A stretch of DNA of 64,000 bases, taken from assembly GCA_945861405.1 (NCBI GenBank), contig CAMAUL010000002.1, forward strand, positions 47,506-111,505. Reading direction: 5' to 3'. Position numbers and translations under genes: made by a program. Below are positions 48,690 through 57,308 of the stretch, piece after piece. Source of the DNA: Candidatus Methylobacter oryzae. Lineage in GTDB: Bacteria > Pseudomonadota > Gammaproteobacteria > Methylococcales > Methylomonadaceae. The notes beneath the pieces were generated by a model, which worked only from the letters and a program-made list of their open reading frames with translations, ran no database searches and had not been told where the DNA came from. Every line of letters begins with the position of its first letter. Position 1 is the first letter of the stretch.

Positions 48690-51374
48690 ATGTATTCAAT
48701 TGAAGTTTTTCCATGGAATAAAAATTTCGAAGTTGGTGTTCCTTTGATTGATGAACAGCACAAACGACTGGTGGAACTGTTAAATGCATTGGCCGGTCAC
48801 TTGGCTTATCAATCCGATATGCCAACTTTGAGCCACGTGTTCAATGAGTTGGTTCAATATACCGTTTACCATTTTTCGACAGAGGAAGATATTTGGCATA
48901 AGTACTTCCCTGAAGATGCCTGGGAAATAAATCATCAGGGTGATCACAGTAGATTTCTGGATAGAGTAAGCACATTAATGGGCGAAGAAAATACCAATCC
49001 TTCGGATCAGATGATTGATGAAGTTATCAATTTTTTGACCCAATGGCTGGCCTTTCACATTCTGGATACCGATATGCGCATGGCTAAAGTTGTGTTGGCC
49101 CTGCAATCAGGTAGTCCATTAGAGCAAGCTAAGCTACAAGCCGACAATGAAATGAGCGGCGCGACAAAAATAATTATTGAAAGTATGCTTTCCATGCACA
49201 ACGCACTTTCTTCACGCACCTTACAGCTGGCAAAAGCCGAACAAGAAAGTCAGGCTGCTCTGGATCGCCTTCAAAAAATTGCCAGCCAGGTACCTGGGAT
49301 GGTCTTTCAGTTCCAACTATTTCCAGATGGTAGTTCTTGCCTTCCTTACGTTAATGAAGCCATTCGCACTATCTATCGGATAACCCCGGATGAAGTCAGC
49401 AAAAATGCGGCCAAGATGTTTTCAGCCTTACATCCAGAGGATCAGGAAAGAATTAGAGCTTCCTTTAGGACATCTGCGCAAGACTTAACGCCATGGTGTC
49501 AGGAATTTCGCTTGAAGTTCGATGACGCCCCAATATGCTGGTTATTTGGAAATGCATTGCCTCAGCAGCAGGCAGATGACTCCGTGCTTTGGCATGGTTT
49601 CATTACTGACATCACCCAGCAAAAGCAGGATGAGGCAAACCTTCGCATTGCCGCCACCGCCTTTGAATTACAGGATGCTATGTTAGTTACCGATGCCAAC
49701 AGGGTCATCCTCAACGTCAATCAGGCATTCACCAAAATCACTGGTTACAGTGCCAAAGAAGCGATTGGTAAAACCCCTCAAATACTCAGTTCAGGACGGC
49801 ATGATAGAGATTTTTATGCGGCAATGTGGGAGAGCATTAATAGTACGGATGCATGGCAGGGTGAAATATGGAACCGACGTAAAAACGGTGAAGTGTATCC
49901 TCAATGGCTTATTATCACGGCGGTGAAGGAACCTTATGACATAAGCCGACAGGTCAACAATTATGTTGCATCGTTTTCCGATATTTCTTCACGAAAAGCG
50001 GCAGAGGAGGAAATTAAACAACTGGCTTTTTATGATCCGCTTACTCAACTCCCTAATCGCCGACTGTTGCAGGAGCAATTGAAACACAGTATCGAAATTG
50101 AACGGCGCGATGGCAAGAAACTGGCATTATTGATGCTTGATTTGGATCGTTTTAAACAGGTCAATGATAATTTTGGACATTTGACAGGGGACGAGTTACT
50201 GCATCAGGTTGGTGTTCGCATGTTGGCGAGAATACGTGACGTAGATCTGGTGGCACGCCTTGGTGGGGATGAATTTGTTGTAGTCTTAGAAGACATTGTA
50301 CGTCCAGAAGATGCTGCACGGGTGGCTAATGAAATCATTTCCGTCTTAAGTAAACCTTTTTACTTAGCATCGGGTACTGATGTAAATATTGGTGTCAGCA
50401 TCGGTATCAGCTTGTATCCAGAACACGGTGACAACTATGGAGCGCTCATGAGTGCCGCTGATGCTGCGTTGTATCAAGCAAAGGATCAAGGGCGCGGCTG
50501 TTATTCCTATTTTTCCGAAGAATTGACGCTCGTAGCCCGTGAGCGCATTGCATTGGAAGCGCGTTTGCGTAGAGCGATAGAGCATAGGGAATTACGTGTT
50601 TTCTACCAACCGCAGGTGGATATTGCCAGTGGCTTCATAGTCGGAGCAGAGGCTTTGGTGCGCTGGCAAGACCCTGTAGAAGGGTTGATTCAGCCGCTAC
50701 GATTTATTCCCATCGCTGAAGAAACAGGGCTGATTTTGCAAGTTGGCGAATGGGTGTTACGAGAAACCTGTAGGCAAGGCAGGCAATGGCTAGATGAGGG
50801 GTTGCAGCCAATCACCTTGGCAGTCAACGTTTCCCCTCAGCAATTTTGTCGCGGCGATCTTAGTAATTTGGTTGCCACTTGCTTAAGTGAAACAGGATTC
50901 CCAGCCGAATACCTGGAATTAGAAATGACTGAAAGCGGATTGATGGAAAAAAAGGATGATGTTTTAGCGCTCCTGAACGAATTACGCTCTCATGGCGTCC
51001 GTCTTGCTATTGACGATTTCGGCACAGGCTTTTCATCGTTGGCTTATCTCAAGCACTTTCCGCTGGACGTGCTAAAAATCGACAAAAGTTTTATCGATGA
51101 TATTCCCTATTTAAAAGAAGATATGGAAATTGCCGCCACTATTATTTCCATGGGGCATATTCTGGGTTTTAAAGTTCTGGCGGAAGGCGTTGAAACGCCA
51201 GAACAACTGACGTTTTTGCAAGAAAAAAAGTGTGATAGCTATCAAGGTTACATTAAAAGTCCGGCCGTACCTGCGGAAGCATTTGTTGAGCTGTTACGGG
51301 AACAAGAAATTAATTATATTCCATCTGATATAAAAAAAACCTTGGATATTGAGATTACTCGTCAAGAGGTATGA
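48690..51374 (+). CDS. Hemerythrin-PAS-PAS-GGDEF-EAL c-di-GMP protein
   Basis: 894 residues. Hemerythrin domain 1-135 nearly identical to the LuxR fusion next door (DEQHKRL, HFSTE, HQGDH, HILDTD ligands); helical linker; PAS at about 205-315 and 330-445 (FTKITGYSAKEAIGKTPQIL); GGDEF about 450-610 with LARLGGDEFVVV intact in the form RLGGDEF; EAL about 625-875 with GAEALVRW, ELEMTES, IDDFGTGFSSLAYLK and VLAEGVET all canonical. It can in principle make and break c-di-GMP, with oxygen/redox input from the di-iron site. Confidence 0.92.
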   Translation: MYSIEVFPWNKNFEVGVPLIDEQHKRLVELLNALAGHLAYQSDMPTLSHVFNELVQYTVYHFSTEEDIWHKYFPEDAWEINHQGDHSRFLDRVSTLMGEENTNPSDQMIDEVINFLTQWLAFHILDTDMRMAKVVLALQSGSPLEQAKLQADNEMSGATKIIIESMLSMHNALSSRTLQLAKAEQESQAALDRLQKIASQVPGMVFQFQLFPDGSSCLPYVNEAIRTIYRITPDEVSKNAAKMFSALHPEDQERIRASFRTSAQDLTPWCQEFRLKFDDAPICWLFGNALPQQQADDSVLWHGFITDITQQKQDEANLRIAATAFELQDAMLVTDANRVILNVNQAFTKITGYSAKEAIGKTPQILSSGRHDRDFYAAMWESINSTDAWQGEIWNRRKNGEVYPQWLIITAVKEPYDISRQVNNYVASFSDISSRKAAEEEIKQLAFYDPLTQLPNRRLLQEQLKHSIEIERRDGKKLALLMLDLDRFKQVNDNFGHLTGDELLHQVGVRMLARIRDVDLVARLGGDEFVVVLEDIVRPEDAARVANEIISVLSKPFYLASGTDVNIGVSIGISLYPEHGDNYGALMSAADAALYQAKDQGRGCYSYFSEELTLVARERIALEARLRRAIEHRELRVFYQPQVDIASGFIVGAEALVRWQDPVEGLIQPLRFIPIAEETGLILQVGEWVLRETCRQGRQWLDEGLQPITLAVNVSPQQFCRGDLSNLVATCLSETGFPAEYLELEMTESGLMEKKDDVLALLNELRSHGVRLAIDDFGTGFSSLAYLKHFPLDVLKIDKSFIDDIPYLKEDMEIAATIISMGHILGFKVLAEGVETPEQLTFLQEKKCDSYQGYIKSPAVPAEAFVELLREQEINYIPSDIKKTLDIEITRQEV

Positions 51375-51468
51375 ATTTTATTATTCACCAATTATTCATG
51401 AAATTACAAGAGGAATAATTATATGTTTAGTCATGATTTGCTTTGCTTCATTTCCAATCTTATTCACT

Positions 51469-51680
51469 AATATTTGTAACTATTCACCGTAAAAAGAAAT
51501 AGAACACGGATAGGACAGATTTACACGGATTTTTTAATATATTCTGGGCTTTTAATCAGTGATTATCCGTTTAATCAGTGTCATCCGTCGACTGCATGGA
51601 TGCAGGAGGTAGAGCAATGCAGGAGCAATTGCCGAGTTCCATTAATCATTTTTAGCATACGCTGAATAGTTACTAATATT
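51469..51680. mobile_element. MITE-like element with GTAACTATTCA ends, copy 1
   Basis: Terminal repeats AATATTTGTAACTATTCACC, then GT, against the complement of ACGCTGAATAGTTACTAATA at the right end: 22 bp, two mismatches. Interior has AATAGAACACGGAT. Related to 59791-59954. It fills most of the gap between the GGDEF-EAL gene and the ferredoxin. Confidence 0.7.
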
Positions 51681-51710
51681 TAATGATTATGCAACCATTT
51701 TAATTACATT

Positions 51711-51944
51711 ATGAAACTGAATATTAATGAAAATAAATGTACCCGATGCGGCTCTTGTGAACCCGAGTGTCCAAATGAAGCTATTTTTCAGACTGATGAT
51801 GTGTATGTAATTGACACTAAGTTATGTGACGGATGTGTGCGTTACGGAACCCCTTTATGTAAATTATTATGCTCTAGCAACGCCATCCACGAAATCAAAG
51901 ACAGCGTGTATAAGAAGTATTTAGGTTTACGTATATTTAATTAA
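51711..51944 (+). CDS. 2[4Fe-4S] ferredoxin, Alvin-like
   Basis: 77 residues. Cluster I: CTRCGSCEPECP. Cluster II: CDGCVRYGTPLCKLLC, with eight residues between the second and third cysteine, the lengthened loop of Allochromatium-type ferredoxins. The usual C-terminal extension is present (SVYKKYLGLRIFN). Low-potential electron carrier in the cytoplasm. Isolated between signalling genes; no partner enzyme adjoins it. Confidence 0.85.
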   Translation: MKLNINENKCTRCGSCEPECPNEAIFQTDDVYVIDTKLCDGCVRYGTPLCKLLCSSNAIHEIKDSVYKKYLGLRIFN

Positions 51945-52020
51945 TTAATTATTATTATTAATTAAAGCCCCCTATATTCAATTTCTATTTACAATCGATA
52001 ATTAACTGGAAAAATAACTC

Positions 52021-54903
52021 ATGCAAATTAATATGCCGGTAACCAACGTGGAATGCACCGTTCTGGAAAGTGATTCCATTGTTTCAAAGACCGATTTAAA
52101 AGGAATAATCACCTTCATCAATGAAGACTTTATTCGGATCAGCGGATTTAGCGAAGAGGAACTGCTTGGCGCACCGCATAGCATAGTACGCCATCCTGAT
52201 ATGCCGCCAGAAGCTTTCGATGACTTGTGGAAAGCATTGAAAGCAGGCCGCCCATGGACAGGGGTGGTCAAAAACCGCTGCAAAAATGGCGATTATTATT
52301 GGGTGTTGGCCAATGCCGCGCCTATCTACGAAAACAATCAACTTGTCGGCTATATGTCTGTCCGTAGCAAACCCAGTTATGAACAAGTCACCGCGTCAAT
52401 CTCAGCTTACAAATTATTCCGCGAAGGCAAGGCCGACAATTTAAAAATACAGGATGGAAAAGTCGTTAAATCAACGTTATTAACAAAACTTGACCTGTTT
52501 AAGAATCTTAACGTCCAATCCCGTTTAACAACAGTTATTGCAATCGCATCGATTTTGTTATTGGTCGTTGGCGGCATAGGGCTTTTTGGCATGAGCAAGA
52601 CCCATGACGGATTGCGAACAGTGTATGAGAATCGCACTCTTCCCATAATGCAAATTTCAGCTATCCAAAAACTGCTCCTGACGAACCGGCTGCGCATCAC
52701 CGCCAGCCTGATGACGCCAACTCCTGATGTTATTCAGAAAAACACAGCCGAAGTGGAACAAAACATCGCTGAAATCACCAAAATATGGGATGCATATACA
52801 GCTAGCGCACTCAGCCCGGAAGAAAAAAACCTGGCTGACAAATTTGCCGAAAATAGGAGACACCTCGTTCTGGAAGGCCTAAAGCCGGCTATCACAGCTT
52901 TGCGTGCTAGTGACTTCCCACTGGTAAATAACATTATTACGGATAAGATTCGACCTCTCTATGAATCAGTGGACGAGGGAGTTCAAAACCTCATGCAAAT
53001 GCAGGCTAAAATCGCCAAGCAGGAATATGAGGCATCAGGACTACGTTATAACAACATTCAGTACACCGCTATTAGCTTAATAGTAGTTGGTATTACGATG
53101 ATCCTGTGGATAGGCATCGTTTTAATCCGCTCAATTGTGTACCCTCTTAGAACGGCAGTTGAACATTTCGGTCAACTGGCTCAAGGTAATTATTGCAACA
53201 CCATTGAAATTGAACGTCAGGATGAAATTGGCAAAGTAATGGACTCGCTTAAAGCGATGCAGACAAAGCTCGGTTTTGATGTTGATGAAATCAAACGTTT
53301 CTCTGATGAGAATTTGCGCGTCAAAATTGCATTGGACAGTATCTGCACCGGAGTAATGATTGTCGACAATGACCGTAACGTCGTTTATTCCAATAAACCG
53401 GCAATCGATATTCTTGACAAGAGTGAAGCTGATATACGTGTACTGGCACCTGGATTTTCAGTTGCCAATTTCGTAGGCACTAATATTGATGATTTTCACA
53501 ATAAACCAGCGCATCAGGCCCAGTTACTGTCATCTTTGACGGAAACCTATAAAGCCAGCTTGATGCTGGGTGATCGCACCATGGTGGTGACAGCCAGTCC
53601 GATGTTTGATGCGCAAGGCCAACGACTGGGTACGGTCGCCGAATGGCTGGATCGAACTGCTGAAGTCGTTATGGAAAAAGAGGTGTCCGATTTTGTGATT
53701 GCCGCAATTATGGGCAATTTTTCCAAACGTTTCGATTTACAGGGTAAAACAGGCTTTTTGCGCGAGCTGGGCGAAAGCCTCAACCAGCTTTTACAAGCCA
53801 GTGAAACCGGTCTCAATGAAGTAGTGCGCGTACTGGGCGCTTTATCCCGCGGCGATCTGACTGAAACTATAACCAATGATTATTCCGGCATCTTTGGGCA
53901 GCTCAAGAATGACTCCAATACCACGGTAGAAAACCTCAAAGACATTATTAGCCAAATCAAGGAGGCTACAGACAGCATTAACACAGCGTCTAAAGAAATT
54001 GCCGCAGGCAACAATGATTTGTCCCATCGCACGGAGGAGCAAGCCGCAAGTTTGGAGCAAACTGCCGCCAGCATGGAAGAATTAACTTCTACAGTGCAGG
54101 CCAATAGTCAAAATGCCAAGCACGCTAACCAGCTTGCTGTTGATGCATCCAATATAGCAGGCAAAGGTGTCACAGTAGTCGGCCAAGTCGTTACAACCAT
54201 GGAAGACATCAATGAAGCCTCACGTAAAATTGTCGAAATTATCTCAGTGATCGATGATATTGCTTTTCAGACCAACATTCTTGCTCTCAACGCCGCAGTA
54301 GAAGCGGCTCGTGCAGGGGATCAAGGCAAAGGTTTTGCTGTTGTCGCAGTAGAAGTCCGCAACCTGGCGCAACGTGCGGCATCGGCTGCCGGAGAAATTA
54401 AAAAGCTGATTGGTGACTCGGTGGAAAAGGTTGAGGACGGCACTAAACTAGTCAATCAAGCAGGAAAAACCATGGAAGAAATCGTTAACTCCATTCGGGG
54501 CGTGACTACCATCATGTCAGAAATTAGCGCCGCTTCAATGGAACAAACGTCTGGCATTGAACAGGTCAATCAGGCTATTGGCCAAATGGATGATGTAACC
54601 CAGCAGAATGCGGCCTTGGTGGAACAAGCAGCCGCGTCAGCAATGTCACTGGAAGATCAAACTCAAAACTTATCAGTCACGGTAAGTAGCTTTAAAGTGG
54701 ATGATCGGTCAAACAGTATTCTTGATGCCTTTGTAAATAGAGATGGTTCCCAAATAAATACCGGCGTTACTCACCTCCCAGTTCAGCGAAGACAATCTGA
54801 GCAGGCAACCCTGAATACAAGAAATAGCCCAAACAATCTTGCCCAAAAGAAAACCGTAGCTTTAACATCACAGTCGAATAGTGACGAATGGGAGGAATTT
54901 TAA
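52021..54903 (+). CDS. Methyl-accepting chemotaxis protein with Aer-type PAS, canonical tip
   Basis: 960 residues. N-terminal Aer-type PAS (about 20-120: [40 protein letters not shown]) likely to hold FAD; TM1 about 170-193, periplasmic helical bundle, TM2 about 350-372; HAMP; a second PAS-like domain ([20 protein letters not shown]); then the methyl-accepting domain. The signalling tip is canonical ([20 protein letters not shown]). It ends DEWEEF, fitting the xWxxF pentapeptide that tethers CheR/CheB. Likely an energy, redox or oxygen taxis receptor. Confidence 0.92.
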   Translation: MQINMPVTNVECTVLESDSIVSKTDLKGIITFINEDFIRISGFSEEELLGAPHSIVRHPDMPPEAFDDLWKALKAGRPWTGVVKNRCKNGDYYWVLANAAPIYENNQLVGYMSVRSKPSYEQVTASISAYKLFREGKADNLKIQDGKVVKSTLLTKLDLFKNLNVQSRLTTVIAIASILLLVVGGIGLFGMSKTHDGLRTVYENRTLPIMQISAIQKLLLTNRLRITASLMTPTPDVIQKNTAEVEQNIAEITKIWDAYTASALSPEEKNLADKFAENRRHLVLEGLKPAITALRASDFPLVNNIITDKIRPLYESVDEGVQNLMQMQAKIAKQEYEASGLRYNNIQYTAISLIVVGITMILWIGIVLIRSIVYPLRTAVEHFGQLAQGNYCNTIEIERQDEIGKVMDSLKAMQTKLGFDVDEIKRFSDENLRVKIALDSICTGVMIVDNDRNVVYSNKPAIDILDKSEADIRVLAPGFSVANFVGTNIDDFHNKPAHQAQLLSSLTETYKASLMLGDRTMVVTASPMFDAQGQRLGTVAEWLDRTAEVVMEKEVSDFVIAAIMGNFSKRFDLQGKTGFLRELGESLNQLLQASETGLNEVVRVLGALSRGDLTETITNDYSGIFGQLKNDSNTTVENLKDIISQIKEATDSINTASKEIAAGNNDLSHRTEEQAASLEQTAASMEELTSTVQANSQNAKHANQLAVDASNIAGKGVTVVGQVVTTMEDINEASRKIVEIISVIDDIAFQTNILALNAAVEAARAGDQGKGFAVVAVEVRNLAQRAASAAGEIKKLIGDSVEKVEDGTKLVNQAGKTMEEIVNSIRGVTTIMSEISAASMEQTSGIEQVNQAIGQMDDVTQQNAALVEQAAASAMSLEDQTQNLSVTVSSFKVDDRSNSILDAFVNRDGSQINTGVTHLPVQRRQSEQATLNTRNSPNNLAQKKTVALTSQSNSDEWEEF

Positions 54904-55194
54904 ATGACAAAGACTGAACAACTTGAACGGGAATTAAACCAAAAAACATTGGAGTTAACCGAAATCTTAGAATCCCAATGTTTGTTGCGGAACACACTGA
55001 GAAATAACACTAAAACCATGGAAGGCATTAGAAGTCTGCTTCAACAAGTAAACGCCAAATTAAAACATTCACATGAATATATTTCCACGTTAGAACAGGA
55101 AAATTTTTGTCTTAAATTATCATGCGATGAATGGATGAAACGAGCCATAGAATTTCAATTTAAGGCTTTAAGCGATAGTGATACGACAAAATAA
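54904..55194 (+). CDS. Small coiled-coil protein directly after the chemoreceptor
   Basis: 96 residues, ATG immediately following the receptor stop (TAAATG), so translationally coupled. All-helical, heptad-rich (LERELNQKTLELTEILESQC; LLQQVNAKLKHSHEYISTLE). No membrane segment. Not recognised; possibly an accessory of the receptor. The gap to 55457 contains AGAAATATYCAYGTCAT twice (near 55371 and 55391) and no gene. Confidence 0.6.
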   Translation: MTKTEQLERELNQKTLELTEILESQCLLRNTLRNNTKTMEGIRSLLQQVNAKLKHSHEYISTLEQENFCLKLSCDEWMKRAIEFQFKALSDSDTTK

Positions 55195-55457
55195 ATTAAC
55201 TGTGGTTACCAGAAATTGAATTGAGCGAAGGTGTCCCTAATTCTGACCTTGCCCAAGGCCTGCCCAAAAGACATAGAGGTAACTTACAACAAATAAAATT
55301 CCGCAAAAAAACCTAATTTATATACATTTCAACAAACTGCATCATTCACCTCTTTTTTTTATCATGTGCAGAAATATTCATGTCATCATGAAGAAATATC
55401 CACGTCATAAAAGCCGCCTATTCTAACGTCAACCTCAAAATTCTCAGGTGGACTCAG

Positions 55458-57269
55458 ATGTCGGATCTACGCAAAGAAATAATCAATATCCTTGACGGCA
55501 AGCTATTAACGCCACATTTTCAGCCCATTGTTTCATTGACCCAGAAAAGAATCCTGGGCTACGAAGCGCTGATCCGTGGCCCATCCGATAGTGCGCTGCA
55601 TAGCCCGTTTAATTTATTCACCACGGCCGAGCAATTTAATTTAAGCACCCGCCTTGAATTCCTCTGCCGGGAGATAACCATACAACGCTACGCCGATCTG
55701 GGCATTAAAGAAAAGCTGTTTATTAATGCCAGCCCTTTGGTGCTGCTGCAACCGGAATTTAAAAAGGGCGAAACACTCAGATTGCTAGACCAATACGGCG
55801 TTAATCCCCGTTCTGTAATCATTGAATTAACCGAGCACAAGCCCGCCGATAACTACGAAATCATGCGCGCTTCGGCCAAACATTACCGAAGCATGGGCTT
55901 TGAAATCGCCCTCGACGATTTGGGCGCAGGTTATTCCGGGTTAAGGCTATGGGCGGAACTGCTGCCTGAATACGTAAAAATAGACAAGCACTTTATCCAC
56001 GCTCTCCATGACGACCCGGTCAAGCTTAATTTTGTCCGCTCGATCCAAAGTATGGCGGTCTCTCTTAATTGCAACGTCATTGCCGAAGGCATCGAAACCG
56101 AAGAAGAATTTAAAGCCATCGAAAAACTCGGCATTGCCCATGCCCAAGGCTATTATTTTGCCCGGCCAACGGCTATTCCCTTAGAAAAAATAGATAGCTC
56201 GCTGTTTACTATCAACTACGCGAACGATAGCAAAACCGTCCCGTTTAATAACGCCACCACGGCTATCGATATTATCAGAGACATCACGCCTATTTCCGCA
56301 AAAACCATCATCAGCGACGTAATGAACCTGTTCCATCATAACGGCGAACTCACCATGCTGCCGCTGGTTGACGACAATATGGCTTCCGGCATTATTTTTC
56401 GCGACAAGTTCCTTACCAAGCTGTTCTCCAGCCGGTACGGCATCGACCTGCACGGGAAAAACCCGATCAAAACCTTTATCGAAAATACCCCGTTATGCAT
56501 CGATAAGAACATGCCTATCGATTTGGTCAGTAAACAGCTGACCTCACTGATGACCAATGACCCGGCTTTCATCATCACCAGTAACGGCGAATATATGGGC
56601 GTAGGCACCTTGCTGGACTTGCTCGCCGAATTCACCCGCCAGCAAATTGACAGCGCCAAACACGCCAATCCCCTTACCTTATTGCCGGGCAGCGTTCCGA
56701 TCAATAACCAAGTCAACCAACTGCTGGCCAACAAGATACCGTTCAGTTTCGGCTACTTCGATCTGGACAACTTCAAGCCCTTTAACGATGTTTACAGCTA
56801 CGATGCGGGCGACGACATCATCAAGGCCGTTGCCAATACGCTGAGCAATCACATCCCCGCAGAGAGCGGCGTGGTAGGCCATATCGGCGGCGATGATTTT
56901 ATCGTGATTTTTACCTGCGACGACTGGTTAATCCGCTGCGAGAATATACTGGAAACCTTTAAAAATACCGTCCCGGCCTATTACAGCGACAAGGATATTA
57001 AAGCCGGCGGCATTCATACTGAAAACAGGACGGGAGAAAAATGCTTTTTTCCTTTGGTCAGCCTGTCCATCGGCCTAGTGGATTCGGAATCAACCAATCT
57101 ATGCCAGTCTCATGTCGATATAGCCGATTTAGCCTCCGAGGCGAAAAAAATGGCTAAAAAAATCAGCGGCAACAGCCTGTTTATTAACCAACGTATGAGC
57201 GCAAAAAACTCAGAAACATTTCAATCCGCAGTACGAAGTCCAGCTGCCAAACTGCATGCTGTTAATTAA
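55458..57269 (+). CDS. EAL-CBS-GGDEF protein, c-di-GMP turnover
   Basis: 603 residues, cytosolic. EAL first (1-250): GYEALIRG, VIIELTEH, IALDDLGAGYSGL and VIAEGIETEEE keep the metal-binding acidic residues, so phosphodiesterase activity is plausible. A CBS pair (about 270-395: ISDVMNLFHHNGELTMLPLV) may bind adenine nucleotides. The C-terminal GGDEF (410-590) reads HIGGDDFIVIF, GGDDF instead of GGDEF/GGEEF, so cyclase activity is doubtful. Ends 39 bp before the next chemoreceptor; probably one operon. Confidence 0.9.
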   Translation: MSDLRKEIINILDGKLLTPHFQPIVSLTQKRILGYEALIRGPSDSALHSPFNLFTTAEQFNLSTRLEFLCREITIQRYADLGIKEKLFINASPLVLLQPEFKKGETLRLLDQYGVNPRSVIIELTEHKPADNYEIMRASAKHYRSMGFEIALDDLGAGYSGLRLWAELLPEYVKIDKHFIHALHDDPVKLNFVRSIQSMAVSLNCNVIAEGIETEEEFKAIEKLGIAHAQGYYFARPTAIPLEKIDSSLFTINYANDSKTVPFNNATTAIDIIRDITPISAKTIISDVMNLFHHNGELTMLPLVDDNMASGIIFRDKFLTKLFSSRYGIDLHGKNPIKTFIENTPLCIDKNMPIDLVSKQLTSLMTNDPAFIITSNGEYMGVGTLLDLLAEFTRQQIDSAKHANPLTLLPGSVPINNQVNQLLANKIPFSFGYFDLDNFKPFNDVYSYDAGDDIIKAVANTLSNHIPAESGVVGHIGGDDFIVIFTCDDWLIRCENILETFKNTVPAYYSDKDIKAGGIHTENRTGEKCFFPLVSLSIGLVDSESTNLCQSHVDIADLASEAKKMAKKISGNSLFINQRMSAKNSETFQSAVRSPAAKLHAVN

Positions 57270-57308
57270 GCGTAACTTTAAATTAAACCCCACCTAAAGA
57301 GGTTCATC

